Of a DNA stretch of 64,000 nt, positions 9,630 through 21,775 are shown in pieces. A program made the translations under genes and the position numbers. A model generated the notes under the pieces. That model made no database searches. It was given only the letters and a program-made list of their open reading frames with translations, and was not told the DNA's origin. Origin of the DNA: Deltaproteobacteria bacterium (GTDB lineage: Bacteria; Myxococcota_A; UBA9160; SZUA-336); assembly GCA_029261925.1 (NCBI GenBank), contig JAJDAJ010000063.1, positions 124,001-188,000 of the forward strand. The letters run 5' to 3'. The stretch's first letter is position 1. Each line of letters opens with the position of its first letter.

Positions 9630-10564
9630 GGCTGCTGGCCCTGCTGCTGGTGCTGATCGCGGGTCTGGCCGTCTTCGCGTTCTTCTGCGTCGGCATCCTG
9701 GACCAGCGTGAGATCGCGTTCCGCACGCTCATCAACCAGCCCGAGTTCGAGCTCGGCGGCGTGCAGCTCAACGTGCCGATCCTCGACCAGCCGGGCCTGT
9801 ACCTGCGCGTGCCGGGGATCCACCAGGTGCGGGTGTACGACAAGCGCCTGCTGCGCCTCGATGCGCGCCCGCAGAACGCGTACACCTCGAACAACGACCT
9901 GATCCTGCTCGACTACTACGTGCTCTGGCAGATCGCCGATCCGCAGCGGTTCTTCGAGGCCTTCCCGCACGACACCTGGATCCAGGATGCGCGCAACCGG
10001 ATCGACAACACCACGTACAGCAAGCTGCGCAACGAGCTGGCCCGGCACGAGATCCGCGCGCTGCTGTCGGAGACGCGCGAGGAGATCGTGCAGACGGCCA
10101 CGCGGGAGAGCGCGGAGGAGGTCGAGCGCCAGGGCATCCGCATCGTGGACCTGCGCATCAGCGGTCTGGCCTACCCCGAGCAGAACGTGCCGGAGGTCTA
10201 CCGCCGCATGCGCAGCGAGCGGGAGCGCTTCGCGCTCCGGGCGCGGGCCAAGGGCGAGGAGGAGGCCAGGGCCATCCGCTCGCAGGCCGACGAGACCGCA
10301 CTGGTGACGGTGGCCGAGGCGGAGCGACAGGCCGAGCAGCTTCGCGGCGAGGGCGACGCGCAGGCGGCGGCGATCTACGCGGACGCCTTCAACAAGGACC
10401 CCGAGTTCTACGCCTTCACGCGCAGCCTCGAGGCGTACCGCAAGGCGCTCGACGAGCAGACCACGCTGATCCTCTCGCCCGACGTGCCGTTCCTGCGCCA
10501 CCTGTTCCGGATGACGCCCGCGGCCGACCTGCCCCCGGTGAGCGGGCCGCCGCCTACTCCTTGA
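9626..10564 (+). CDS. hflC: HflC-like SPFH protein
   Basis: Partner SPFH protein of 312 aa. Hydrophobic anchor (about 2-24) preceding LDQREIAFRTLINQPEF, then VRVYDKRLLRLDARPQNAYTSNNDLILLDYYVLWQI, which matches HflC (modified strand before 'D.YVLW.I'), and a helical C-terminal half with DPEFYAFTRSLEAYRKAL, the conserved HflC ending. The start is GTG 9626, overlapping the hflK stop. It closes the coaBC operon: its last 11 nt overlap the end of the convergent LptF/LptG gene. Inner membrane, periplasmic SPFH domain by homology. Confidence 0.85.
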   Translation: MRLLALLLVLIAGLAVFAFFCVGILDQREIAFRTLINQPEFELGGVQLNVPILDQPGLYLRVPGIHQVRVYDKRLLRLDARPQNAYTSNNDLILLDYYVLWQIADPQRFFEAFPHDTWIQDARNRIDNTTYSKLRNELARHEIRALLSETREEIVQTATRESAEEVERQGIRIVDLRISGLAYPEQNVPEVYRRMRSERERFALRARAKGEEEARAIRSQADETALVTVAEAERQAEQLRGEGDAQAAAIYADAFNKDPEFYAFTRSLEAYRKALDEQTTLILSPDVPFLRHLFRMTPAADLPPVSGPPPTP

Positions 10565-11642
10565 TGCGTCTGTAGCGCCACAGACCGATCGCCAGCGCCC
10601 CGAGGCTGACGCTCCAGAGCGGGACGAAGGGCGGCACCACGCCCTGCTGCGCGATGAAGACGGCAGTGGCCCAGGCGACCCAGAAGCCGAGCGCCCAGAC
10701 CAGCGCGAGCAGCAGGGCGCGCGGCAGGGAGTCGCCCCGCTCGACGTCGCCGAGACCGAACGGGATCGCGAGCAGCACCAGGAGCACGACCGAGAGCGGC
10801 TCGAGCAGGCGCCCGTGCAGGGCGGCCTGGAGCGCGGCGCGACCCCGCGCGTCGAGCGTGTCGGGTGGATGCTCGCGGATCGCACGGGTCAGGCGGTGCA
10901 GCGAGAGCTCCTGGGCGGCCGGCAGGGCCCGGGCCAGGTCGCTCTCGTCCAGCCCGAGGTCGAGCCGGAGCACCTCGGCCTCGCGGTAGGCGAGCCCCGG
11001 CTTCCCGGGGTCGAAGCCGCGGATACGGGCGTCCCGGAACTCCCAGGTCTCACCCGCGACGTGGCGTGCCTCGCGGGCGTCGATGCGTTCCACCAGGCGT
11101 CCCTGATCGTCGAGGCGCAGCACGGTCACGTCGTGCCCGAGCCCGCGCGCCGCCTGGAACTCGCGCATCGAGAACAGCGAGGCGCCGCGGGCAAACCAGT
11201 GCCGGCCGGCCAGGAAGCGCGGCCTGGCGTCGCGGGACTCGTCGCTCTCCCCGGGTGCCTCCGAGAGCGCGACGCGGCCCGGCACGACCACCCGGTCGGT
11301 CAGCAGTGCGAGCCCCAGGGCGATGCCCAGGGCGCTGCCCAGCAGGGGCAGCAGGGCGCGCTGCAGCGGAATGCCCCCGGCGCGGATCGCCGTGATCTCG
11401 CGGCTGCGGACGGCGCGCGCCAGCGTCCAGACCACGCCGATGATGCAGGCCAGCGGGACACCGTAGGGCAGCACGTCCAGGGCGGTCAGGGCGATCCGCG
11501 CCAGGCCGCCGGCGGCGCCTCCCGCCAGCTCGTCGAGGTGGCGCAGGCTGTCGCTCGCGAGCCAGGTCACGAGCAGACCGAGGAGAACCGCGCTCGAGCT
11601 GAGCAGGAACTCCCCGACCAGGTAACGCCCCAGGATGCTCAC
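10554..11642 (-). CDS. LptF/LptG-family permease
   Basis: YjgP/YjgQ-type membrane protein of 362 aa, a subunit of the ABC exporter that pulls lipopolysaccharide from the inner membrane (LptB2FG). Three helices at the N-terminus (ILGRYLVGEFLLSSSAVLLG with VPLACIIGVVWTLARA, then the EITAIRAGGIPLQRAL coupling helix), a periplasmic beta-jellyroll (about 130-260), and three C-terminal helices (LSVVLLVLLAIPFGLG onward). I chose GTG 11642 because ILGRYLVGEF is the usual family N-terminus. Only one of the LptF/LptG pair is here. Its start lacks a Shine-Dalgarno sequence but has a -10-like hexamer 6 nt before it. It converges on hflC with an 11-nt overlap. Confidence 0.88.
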   Translation of the reverse strand: MSILGRYLVGEFLLSSSAVLLGLLVTWLASDSLRHLDELAGGAAGGLARIALTALDVLPYGVPLACIIGVVWTLARAVRSREITAIRAGGIPLQRALLPLLGSALGIALGLALLTDRVVVPGRVALSEAPGESDESRDARPRFLAGRHWFARGASLFSMREFQAARGLGHDVTVLRLDDQGRLVERIDAREARHVAGETWEFRDARIRGFDPGKPGLAYREAEVLRLDLGLDESDLARALPAAQELSLHRLTRAIREHPPDTLDARGRAALQAALHGRLLEPLSVVLLVLLAIPFGLGDVERGDSLPRALLLALVWALGFWVAWATAVFIAQQGVVPPFVPLWSVSLGALAIGLWRYRRIKE

Positions 11643-11648
11643 CGCGGC

Positions 11649-11699
11649 AGGATAGGCGCGGGGCGTGGCGTTGCAACGCTGCCGGCGAGGGCCTAAATC
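11649..11699. promoter_or_regulatory. Divergent promoters sharing a palindromic -35 (LptF/G and ribF)
   Basis: The palindrome TTGCAA (11671-11676) can serve as -35 on both strands. On the plus strand a 17-nt spacer leads to TAAATC (11694-11699), 9 nt before the ribF ATG. On the minus strand a 16-nt spacer leads to TATCCT (11654-11649), 6 nt before the LptF/G GTG. Hexamers are only partial matches to consensus, so this is an inference from geometry. Confidence 0.4.
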
Positions 11700-11708
11700 T
11701 GTGGCCGG

Positions 11709-12659
11709 ATGCGGGTCTACGAGGGCAGCGAAGCGCTGCGTGATGCCGGGCGCGGCTGCGTACTCACCGTGGGGAACTTCGACGGCCTGCACCTGGGCCA
11801 CCGGGCCCTGCTGGATGCGGTCCTGGCCCGGGCGCGTCAGCACGGGGGCGCCAGCGCCCTGTACACCTTTCACCCGCATCCGCGACGGGTGCTGGCGCCC
11901 GACAGCGGCCCGCCACAGCTCATGCTCTGGGAGCAGCTCGAGCACGAGCTGGAGCTGCTCGGCCTCGACATCCTGATCCGGGAGCGCTTCACGCGCGAGT
12001 TCGCGGCGCAGCCGCCGGAGGCGTTCGTGCGCGACGTTCTGGCCGGACGGATCGGGCCGTCGGCGATCGTGGTCGGGCGCGACTTCCACTTCGGCCGCCA
12101 GCGCTCGGGCTCCGGCGATCTGCTGGGCCGGCTCGGCCCGGAGCTCGGCTTCGAGGTCGACATCATCGCGCAGGTCATGCAGGACGGGCGCGACGTCTCG
12201 AGCACCCGGATCCGCGAGGCACTGGCCGCCGGCGACGTCGCCGGGGCGGGGGAGGCGCTGGGACGGCCGTACGAAGTATGGGGCGAGGTGATCGCGGGCG
12301 ACCGCCGCGGCCGCGAGCTGGGCTTCCCCACGGCCAACCTCGATCCGGCCAGCGAGCTGATGCCCGCCCACGGTGTCTATGCCACGCGCGTGCGCCTGTT
12401 CAAGGGCGACCGGCCCCGGCCCGGGGCACTGCTGGGGGTCACCAACGTGGGCCTGCGCCCGACGTTCGCGCCGGGGCGCGCCCTGGCGGAGACCCACCTG
12501 ATCGACTGGAGCGGCGACCTGTACGGGCAGCGGCTGGCCCTGGCATTCTGTGAGCGGATCCGCCCGGAGCAGCGCTTCGACGGTCCCGAGGCCCTGCGCG
12601 AGCAGATCGCGCGCGACGTCGCCGAGGCGCGGCGCATCCACGCGGCGCTGGCGGAGTAG
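11709..12659 (+). CDS. ribF: Bifunctional riboflavin kinase / FAD synthetase
   Basis: Makes FMN from riboflavin and then FAD. The 316-aa protein has the N-terminal FAD synthetase domain with VGNFDGLHLGHRALLDAV (nucleotidyltransferase GxFDGxHxGH), FHPHPRRVL, VGRDFHFG and the SSTRIREAL motif. The C-terminal riboflavin kinase domain has GRELGFPTANLD (the G-x-P-T-A-N Mg-ATP site) and HGVYATRVR. Length is standard. It lacks a clear ribosome site and is preceded closely by TAAATC, so its leader may be very short. The next gene starts 4 nt after the stop. Confidence 0.95.
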   Translation: MRVYEGSEALRDAGRGCVLTVGNFDGLHLGHRALLDAVLARARQHGGASALYTFHPHPRRVLAPDSGPPQLMLWEQLEHELELLGLDILIRERFTREFAAQPPEAFVRDVLAGRIGPSAIVVGRDFHFGRQRSGSGDLLGRLGPELGFEVDIIAQVMQDGRDVSSTRIREALAAGDVAGAGEALGRPYEVWGEVIAGDRRGRELGFPTANLDPASELMPAHGVYATRVRLFKGDRPRPGALLGVTNVGLRPTFAPGRALAETHLIDWSGDLYGQRLALAFCERIRPEQRFDGPEALREQIARDVAEARRIHAALAE

Positions 12660-12662
12660 GGC

Positions 12663-13709
12663 GTGGATCCGCCTGCGTCGTCAGCGGCGCGACGATACCG
12701 CGCACTCGGCGACTGGCGGGTCTGGCTCGGCCTGCTCGTCACGGTCGCGGCGCTGGCGTGGACGCTGCGCGGCGTCGACCTGCGCGAGGCGCGCGACGCG
12801 GCGGTCCGCGCCAGCCCCTGGCTGCTCCTGCTGACCCTGCCGCCGCACGTCGTGGGGCTCTGGCTGCGGGCGCTGCGCTGGACGCACATGACCTCCTCGC
12901 TCAGCGCCACGCCGCTGGCGTTCGGCGTGCACTTCCGCGGCGTCGCGATCGGCTACCTGGTGCTCAACGTCCTGCCGCTGCGCCTGGGCGAGCTGGTGCG
13001 CCCCTGGGTGCTGGCCCGCGAGACGTCCGTGGGCTTCTCGGCCGCGCTGGGCACCATCGTCGTGGACCGTGTCGTGGACTTCGCCAGCCTCTGCGTGGTC
13101 GCCGGGATCACCGTCTCGTTCCACGCCGCAGGGCTGCCCGACTGGGTCCAGGCCGGGGCGCGCGCCATGGTCGTGCTGGGCGGCCTGCCGCTGCTGGGCG
13201 TGGTCCTGATCCGCCTCGACCGCGAGCGCGCCCTTCGCTGGCTGGGGGTGGCGCTGCGGCCGCTGCCCGGCCGGCTGCGCGAGCCCGCCTCGCGCCTGGC
13301 CGCAGACGTCGCCGAGGGGATCGCCGGGCTGCGCAGCGCGCGCGACCTGGCCTTCGTGGTGCTCTACTCGCTTCTGATCTGGGGGGTGGTGCTGCCCGCG
13401 CCGATGCTCCTGGGCCTGCTCGCCTTCGACGTGGACCTCCCGGCGGGCGAGCTCCTGCTCGCCGCGTTCACGGTCCATGTCTTCATCGCCCTGGCGGTCG
13501 CGGCGCCCGCCGCGCCGGGGTTCTTCGGCGTGTACCACTTCGCCTGCCGCGAGGCCCTGGCGCTCTTCGGCGTTTCGCCGGCGCTGGCGGTGGCTTACGG
13601 GACCCTCCTGCACCTCGGCTACTGGCTGACCTCCAGCACCCTGGGCATCGTCGCTGCCGGCCGCACGGGCACGCGCCTGACCGATCTGACCCGGATGGCC
13701 GGCCGGTAA
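12663..13709 (+). CDS. Flippase-like membrane protein (lysylphosphatidylglycerol synthase TM family, UPF0104)
   Basis: Polytopic inner-membrane protein of 348 aa with about seven or eight hydrophobic helices. Family marks are GLWLRALRWTHM after helix 2, GYLVLNVLPLRLGELVRPW, a conserved 'R-x-GE-x-x-R' loop, and VVDRVVDFASL; the second half ends APGFFGVYHFACREAL. This is the membrane domain of MprF-type proteins without the aminoacyl-transferase domain. Such stand-alone proteins are generally thought to move lipid-linked substrates, but the substrate here cannot be told. GTG 12663 is 3 nt past the ribF stop, so it is co-transcribed. Confidence 0.85.
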   Translation: MDPPASSAARRYRALGDWRVWLGLLVTVAALAWTLRGVDLREARDAAVRASPWLLLLTLPPHVVGLWLRALRWTHMTSSLSATPLAFGVHFRGVAIGYLVLNVLPLRLGELVRPWVLARETSVGFSAALGTIVVDRVVDFASLCVVAGITVSFHAAGLPDWVQAGARAMVVLGGLPLLGVVLIRLDRERALRWLGVALRPLPGRLREPASRLAADVAEGIAGLRSARDLAFVVLYSLLIWGVVLPAPMLLGLLAFDVDLPAGELLLAAFTVHVFIALAVAAPAAPGFFGVYHFACREALALFGVSPALAVAYGTLLHLGYWLTSSTLGIVAAGRTGTRLTDLTRMAGR

Positions 13710-13798
13710 AGCTGCCCGGAGCGAGGGCCGATGTCTCGTGCGATGTCGGTGCATCTTGCGACCCGTGCGCACGAGGGCTGCGGCAGCCGGAGGGATCG

Positions 13799-15502
<1,704 letters not shown>

Positions 15503-15509
15503 AGGCTCC

Positions 15510-16613
15510 ATGGCGAACCTGCACCAGCTGCTCAAGGCGATGATCGAGAAGGGGGCATCCGACCTCCACATCACCACCGGCAGCCCTCCCCAGCTCCGGA
15601 TCGACGGCAAGCTCGCGCCCCTGCGCATGCCGCCCATGACGCCGCAGGACACCAAGCAGTCCTGCTACTCGATCCTCACCGACGCCCAGAAGCACCGCTT
15701 CGAGGCTGGAAACGAGCTCGACCTGAGCTTCGGGGTGAAGGGGCTGGCGCGCTTCCGCGCCAACATCTTCGTGCAGCGCGGCGCCGTGGCGGGCGCCTTC
15801 CGGACCATCCCTTACAAGATCCTCAGCTTCGACGAGCTCGGGCTGCCCGAGGTCGTGCGTTCGGTCACGAGCAAGCCGCGCGGACTCGTCCTCGTCACCG
15901 GTCCGACCGGATCCGGCAAGTCCACCACGCTGGCCTCGATGATCGACATGATCAACCAGAGCCGCAACGAGCACATCATCACGATCGAGGACCCGATCGA
16001 GTACCTGCACCACCACAAGGGCTGCGTGGTGAACCAGCGGGAGATCGGGGCCGACACCGAGAACTTCCCGACGGCCCTGCGCTACATCCTGCGACAGGAC
16101 CCCGACGTCGTCCTGATCGGCGAGATGCGCGACCTCGAGACGATCGAGGCCGCGCTCAAGGTCTCCGAGACCGGCCATCTGTGCTTCGCGACCCTGCACA
16201 CAAACTCGGCCGTGCAGACCATCAACCGCATCATCGACGTGTTCCCGTCGCACCAGCAGTCGCAGGTGCGTACGCAGCTCTCGTTCGTGCTCGAGGGCGT
16301 GCTCTGCCAGACGCTGCTGCCGCGTGCCAACGGGCCGGGCCGCGCCCTGGCCCTCGAGGTGATGATCCCCACGCCTGCGATCCGCAACCTGATCCGAGAG
16401 GACAAGGTGCACCAGATGTACTCGCAGATGCAGATCGGCCAGGACAAGTTCGGGATGCAGACGATGAACCAGGCCCTGGCCGAGCTCTACCTGCGGCGGG
16501 TCATCTCGCATGACACGGCGCTCCATCGCAGCTCGGATCCGGAGGAGCTGCAGAACCTGATCCAGAACCCGGCTGCGGCGGGGCTCAAGACGAAGGGCCG
16601 CAAGGCCGGCTGA
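15510..16613 (+). CDS. pilT: Type IV pilus retraction ATPase PilT
   Basis: Cytoplasmic hexameric ATPase that drives pilus retraction and so twitching motility. The 367-aa protein begins NLHQLLKAMIEKGASDLHIT, typical of PilT. Walker A GPTGSGKST lies at 131-139, Walker B LIGEMRD and His box ATLHTN follow, and the C-terminal AIRNLIRE motif (needed for retraction in known PilT proteins) is present intact. There is no tetracysteine site. It lies 7 nt after pilB, with a short AGAGG ribosome site. Presence of pilT implies dynamic, retractable pili. Confidence 0.95.
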   Translation: MANLHQLLKAMIEKGASDLHITTGSPPQLRIDGKLAPLRMPPMTPQDTKQSCYSILTDAQKHRFEAGNELDLSFGVKGLARFRANIFVQRGAVAGAFRTIPYKILSFDELGLPEVVRSVTSKPRGLVLVTGPTGSGKSTTLASMIDMINQSRNEHIITIEDPIEYLHHHKGCVVNQREIGADTENFPTALRYILRQDPDVVLIGEMRDLETIEAALKVSETGHLCFATLHTNSAVQTINRIIDVFPSHQQSQVRTQLSFVLEGVLCQTLLPRANGPGRALALEVMIPTPAIRNLIREDKVHQMYSQMQIGQDKFGMQTMNQALAELYLRRVISHDTALHRSSDPEELQNLIQNPAAAGLKTKGRKAG

Positions 16614-16639
16614 GTGGCGCCGCAGGCGCGGAGGCGTAG

Positions 16640-17827
16640 ATGCCGAGCTTCAACTGGGTAGGAAAGACGCGTGACGGGCTCACCCGCAAGGGTGAGATCC
16701 TCGCGACGGACTCGGAGGCCGCGATGGCCGCGCTGCGCGCGCAGGCCATCATGCCCACCTCGGTCAAGCCCAAGCCGAAGGACCTGGCCGAGGTGCTGCC
16801 CTTCCTGGCGCCGACGGTCTCGACCAAGGACATCGTCATCTTCACGCGCCAGTTCGCGACGATGATCGATGCGGGCCTTCCGCTGGTCCAGTGTCTCGAC
16901 ATCCTGGGCTCGCAGCAGGAGAACCCGACCTTCAAGAAGGTCATCACCCAGATCAAGGCCGACGTCGAGGGCGGCTCGACGTTCTCGGACGCCCTGGGCA
17001 AGCACCCCAAGCATTTCGATCGGCTGTTCGTGAACCTGGTCGCGGCCGGCGAGGTCGGCGGCATCCTCGACACGATCCTCAACCGGCTCGCCGTGTATCT
17101 GGAGAAGGCGGAGGCACTGCGGCGGCGCGTCAAGGGCGCGATGACCTACCCGCTGGCGGTCACGGTCATCGCGATCGCGGTCGTCGTGCTGATGCTGGTC
17201 AAGGTCATCCCCGTCTTCGAGAAGATGTTCGCGGACTTCAACTCGACGCTCCCGGGCCCGACGCTGATCGTCCTGAACATCTCTCACTTCATGCAGGCCT
17301 ACATCGGGCACATGATCATCGGGCTCATCGTCCTGGTGGTCTCCCTGCGCTGGATCTACAAGACCAAGCGCGGGCGGCGCTTCTTCGACCTGGTCTTCCT
17401 CAAGACGCCCATCTTCGGGGGCCTGCTCAAGCGCGTGGCCGTCGCCCGCTTCAGCCGCACCCTGGGCACGATGCTCTCGTCGGGCGTGCCGATCCTCGAC
17501 GCGCTGGAGATCGTGGCGCGGACGGCGGGCAACGTGATCGTCGAGGAGGAGATCCTCTACGCCAAGACGTCGATCGCCGAGGGCAAGACCATCGCGGAGC
17601 CGCTGCAGGAGTCCAAGGTCTTCCCGGGCATGGTGGTGCAGATGATCGGGGTCGGTGAGCAGACCGGTGCGATGGATGCCATGCTCAACAAGATCGCCGA
17701 CTTCTACGACGACGAGGTGGACGCGGCCGTCGACGCCCTGACGTCGCTGCTCGAGCCCCTGCTCATGGTGGTTCTCGGTGGCTCGATCGGCACCCTGCTG
17801 GTCGCCATGTACCTGCCGATCTTCTAG
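16640..17827 (+). CDS. pilC: Type IV pilus inner-membrane platform protein PilC
   Basis: Polytopic platform (395 aa) that couples the PilB/PilT motors to pilin insertion. It opens with FNWVGKTRDGLTRKGEI, the usual PilC/GspF beginning, and carries two T2SSF domains (about 55-180 and 265-385), each with the FTRQFATMIDAGLPLVQCLD-like helix and membrane segments (AVTVIAIAVVVLMLVKVIPVF, IIGLIVLVVSL, LLMVVLGGSIGTLLVAMYLP). The ribosome site GGAGG is 6 nt from the ATG. Length and order after pilT are as in other pil loci. Confidence 0.95.
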   Translation: MPSFNWVGKTRDGLTRKGEILATDSEAAMAALRAQAIMPTSVKPKPKDLAEVLPFLAPTVSTKDIVIFTRQFATMIDAGLPLVQCLDILGSQQENPTFKKVITQIKADVEGGSTFSDALGKHPKHFDRLFVNLVAAGEVGGILDTILNRLAVYLEKAEALRRRVKGAMTYPLAVTVIAIAVVVLMLVKVIPVFEKMFADFNSTLPGPTLIVLNISHFMQAYIGHMIIGLIVLVVSLRWIYKTKRGRRFFDLVFLKTPIFGGLLKRVAVARFSRTLGTMLSSGVPILDALEIVARTAGNVIVEEEILYAKTSIAEGKTIAEPLQESKVFPGMVVQMIGVGEQTGAMDAMLNKIADFYDDEVDAAVDALTSLLEPLLMVVLGGSIGTLLVAMYLPIF

Positions 17828-17853
17828 ATCGCCGAGACCGTGATGTAGCGACC

Positions 17854-19532
<1,679 letters not shown>

Positions 19533-19548
<16 letters not shown>

Positions 19549-20915
19549 TCGTCGACGATGAGAGCAGCATGCAGGAGTTCCTGGAGATCCTGCTGCAGCG
19601 CGAGGGCCACGACGTGGTCACCTGCGGCACCGCCGAGGAGGCGGTCGTCGCGCTCGAGAGCGACGACTACCAGCTGATGATCAGCGACATCCGCATGCCC
19701 GGGATGGACGGCCTGGAGCTGCTCCAGCGCGCGCGCGAGCTGGCTCCCGAGACACTGGTGATCATGCTGACCGCCCACGGCACGACGGAATCCGCCGTCG
19801 AGGCCATGCGGCACGGCGCCTACGACTACCTGACGAAGACGTGCCCCGTCGACGAGATCCGCATGGTCGTGGGGCGCGCGCTGGAGAAGCACGAGCTCTC
19901 CGACGAGAATCGCCGCCTGCGGCGCCAGGTGGACGCCCCGCCGTCGTTGCCGATGGCGAGCCCGCGCAGCCCGCAGATGCTCGACGTGCTCGAGCTCGTG
20001 CGGCAGGTCGCGCCCACGCGCACCAATCTGCTGATCACGGGCGAGAGTGGCACCGGCAAGGAGCTGATCGCCCGCGCCGCGCACGCGATGAGTGACCGCA
20101 AGGACCGCCCGTTCGTGGCGGTCAACTGCGGGGCGATCCCGGAGAACCTGCTCGAGAGCGAGCTCTTCGGCCACATGAAGGGCGCCTTCACGGGGGCCAC
20201 CGCGAACAAGCTGGGTCTGTTCGAGGTCGCCGACGGCGGGACGCTCTTCCTGGACGAGATCGGCGAGCTCGATCCGGCCCTCCAGGTCAAGCTCCTGCGC
20301 GCCATCCAGCAGCGCACCTTCAAGCGCGTTGGCGGGACCTCGGACGTTCGCGTCGACGTGCGCATCGTCTGCGCCACGAACCGCAACCTGGCCGAGGACG
20401 TGCGGGCGGGGCGCTTCCGCGAGGACCTGTTCTACCGGCTCAACGTGATCGAGGTCCCGATCCCGCCACTGCGCGAGCGGCGCGAGGATATCCCGGAGCT
20501 GGTGGGATTCTTCCTGCGCCGCTTCGCAGACAGTCTGGGACGCGAGGTCGGGGCCGTCGATCCGGCGACCATGGAGATCCTGGAGGGCTACGCCTATCCC
20601 GGCAACGTACGCGAGCTCGAGAACGTGATCGAGCGCGCGGTGACCCTGGCTCGCTCGGATCGCATCACGCCCGACTGCCTCCCGGCGGCGCTGCTGGCGC
20701 CGGGAGGGGCGACCACCGCAGCGGACCTGCCGGACGACGGCGCCGACCTCGAGACCCTGCTCGCCGACTACGAGCGCCGGCTCCTGGGCCAGGCGCTGCG
20801 CCGCTGCGGGGGCGTCAAGAAGCACGCCGCGTCCCTGCTGGGCATCACCTTCCGCTCGCTGCGCTACCGGCTCCAGAAGCTGGACATGGACACGCCCGGC
20901 CCCGACGAGCGGTGA
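19533..20915 (+). CDS. pilR: Sigma-54 response regulator PilR
   Basis: NtrC-type activator (460 aa) expected to switch on pilA. Receiver 1-120 (Asp52 phospho-acceptor in SDIRMP), AAA+ domain about 140-375 ([14 protein letters not shown] loop, FLDEIGE), Fis-type helix-turn-helix at the end (KKHAASLLGITFRSLRYRLQ). TTG 19533 is chosen because LARILVVDDE is the correct receiver start and GGAAGC lies before it. Oddity: the conserved receiver lysine (Lys102) is followed by Thr-Cys-Pro instead of the usual Pro-Phe. A near-consensus sigma-54 promoter lies 145 nt after its stop, ahead of pilA. Confidence 0.92.
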
Positions 20916-21012
20916 CGGATCCCGTCACCGGCGAGCGCTCAGCGTCACCTCCAGCCCCGCCGGCCCGTACCCCGGGCCCCCGGACCGATCGCCGGCGTCG
21001 CGAGGCCGTGTT

Positions 21013-21034
21013 GGCGCTTGCGGGTCAAGCTGCC
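21013..21034. repeat. Imperfect inverted repeat upstream of the pilA promoter
   Basis: GGCGCTTG (21013-21020), spacer CGGGT, then CAAGCTGCC (21026-21034): the arms match except for one extra A. It is centred about 45 nt upstream of the sigma-54 -24 element, where an enhancer-binding protein such as PilR could bind. Function is a guess from position. Confidence 0.3.
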
Positions 21035-21059
21035 GCCTGCCGATCCCGGGCGTCGGGGT

Positions 21060-21075
21060 GGGCACGGCACTTGCT
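21060..21075 (+). promoter_or_regulatory. Sigma-54 (RpoN) promoter of pilA
   Basis: GGGCACGGCACTTGCT matches the sigma-54 consensus TGGCACRNNNNTTGCW at every fixed position except the first T. The GG (21061-21062) and GC (21073-21074) doublets are separated by exactly 10 nt. Transcription should begin near 21086, giving an 80-nt leader before the pilA ATG. It lies directly behind pilS-pilR, whose product is a sigma-54 activator with an intact GAFTGA loop. Confidence 0.85.
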
Positions 21076-21165
21076 CAACAAGCGCTGCCCCGAGGGACGG
21101 GCAAGTGAACCGGCCGGTTGGAATTCGTGATGGCCGGAGGCTCTGAATCACATACAGGAGATGAG

Positions 21166-21756
21166 ATGCACTCTGTCATCAAGAAGCTGAAGAAGAAGGA
21201 CGGCTTCACGCTCATCGAGCTGATGATCGTCGTGGCCATCATCGGCATTCTCGCCGCGATCGCCATTCCGAACTTCCTCAAGTTCCAGCTGCGCTCGAAG
21301 GCTACCGAGGGCAAGATCAACCTCGCCGCCATCCGCACGGCCCAGGAGTCCTACTTCGCAGAGGTTGGCTCCTACTCGCCGTGGTCGAGCATTCCGTCGT
21401 CGCTGCCCGGGCAGAACAAGATGCCCTTCGGCGTGACCTGCTCGGTGCCGCCGGCGTCGAGCGATCCGGGCTTCTGCTTCATCGGCTGGCAGCCCGAGGG
21501 CGACATGTACTTCCAGTACGTGGTCGGAACCGGCGCGTCGAACACGTCGTTCTGGGCCGAGGCTCAGTCGGACATCGATGCTGACGGTACCGTGAACCTC
21601 TGGGGCCTCCAGAAGCCGAACCTGTCCGGCTCGATGGACGGTGCGTCGGCCTCGTTCGGCTGCGGCCAGGTCGTGAACCCGAACGACGGCTCGCTGCAGA
21701 TGTTCAACCAGGTGGGCCCGTGCGACAACACGGAGATGGGCCGCCACGTCTTCTAG
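21166..21756 (+). CDS. pilA: Type IVa major pilin PilA
   Basis: Pilus subunit precursor of 196 aa. A 13-residue basic leader (MHSVIKKLKKKDG) precedes the prepilin peptidase site G|FTLIELMIVVAIIGILAAI, with Phe+1 and Glu+5. The globular part has paired cysteines (SFGCGQ and VGPCDN near the end; TCSVPP and GFCFIG earlier). I chose ATG 21166 over GTG 21118 because AGGAG lies before it and the leader is then of normal length. Driven by the sigma-54 promoter above and followed by a strong hairpin. I call it the major pilin because of this promoter and its own ribosome site; a near-identical-length paralogue follows. Confidence 0.93.
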   Translation: MHSVIKKLKKKDGFTLIELMIVVAIIGILAAIAIPNFLKFQLRSKATEGKINLAAIRTAQESYFAEVGSYSPWSSIPSSLPGQNKMPFGVTCSVPPASSDPGFCFIGWQPEGDMYFQYVVGTGASNTSFWAEAQSDIDADGTVNLWGLQKPNLSGSMDGASASFGCGQVVNPNDGSLQMFNQVGPCDNTEMGRHVF

Positions 21757-21775
21757 GTCACTCGACCTGAAGAAC

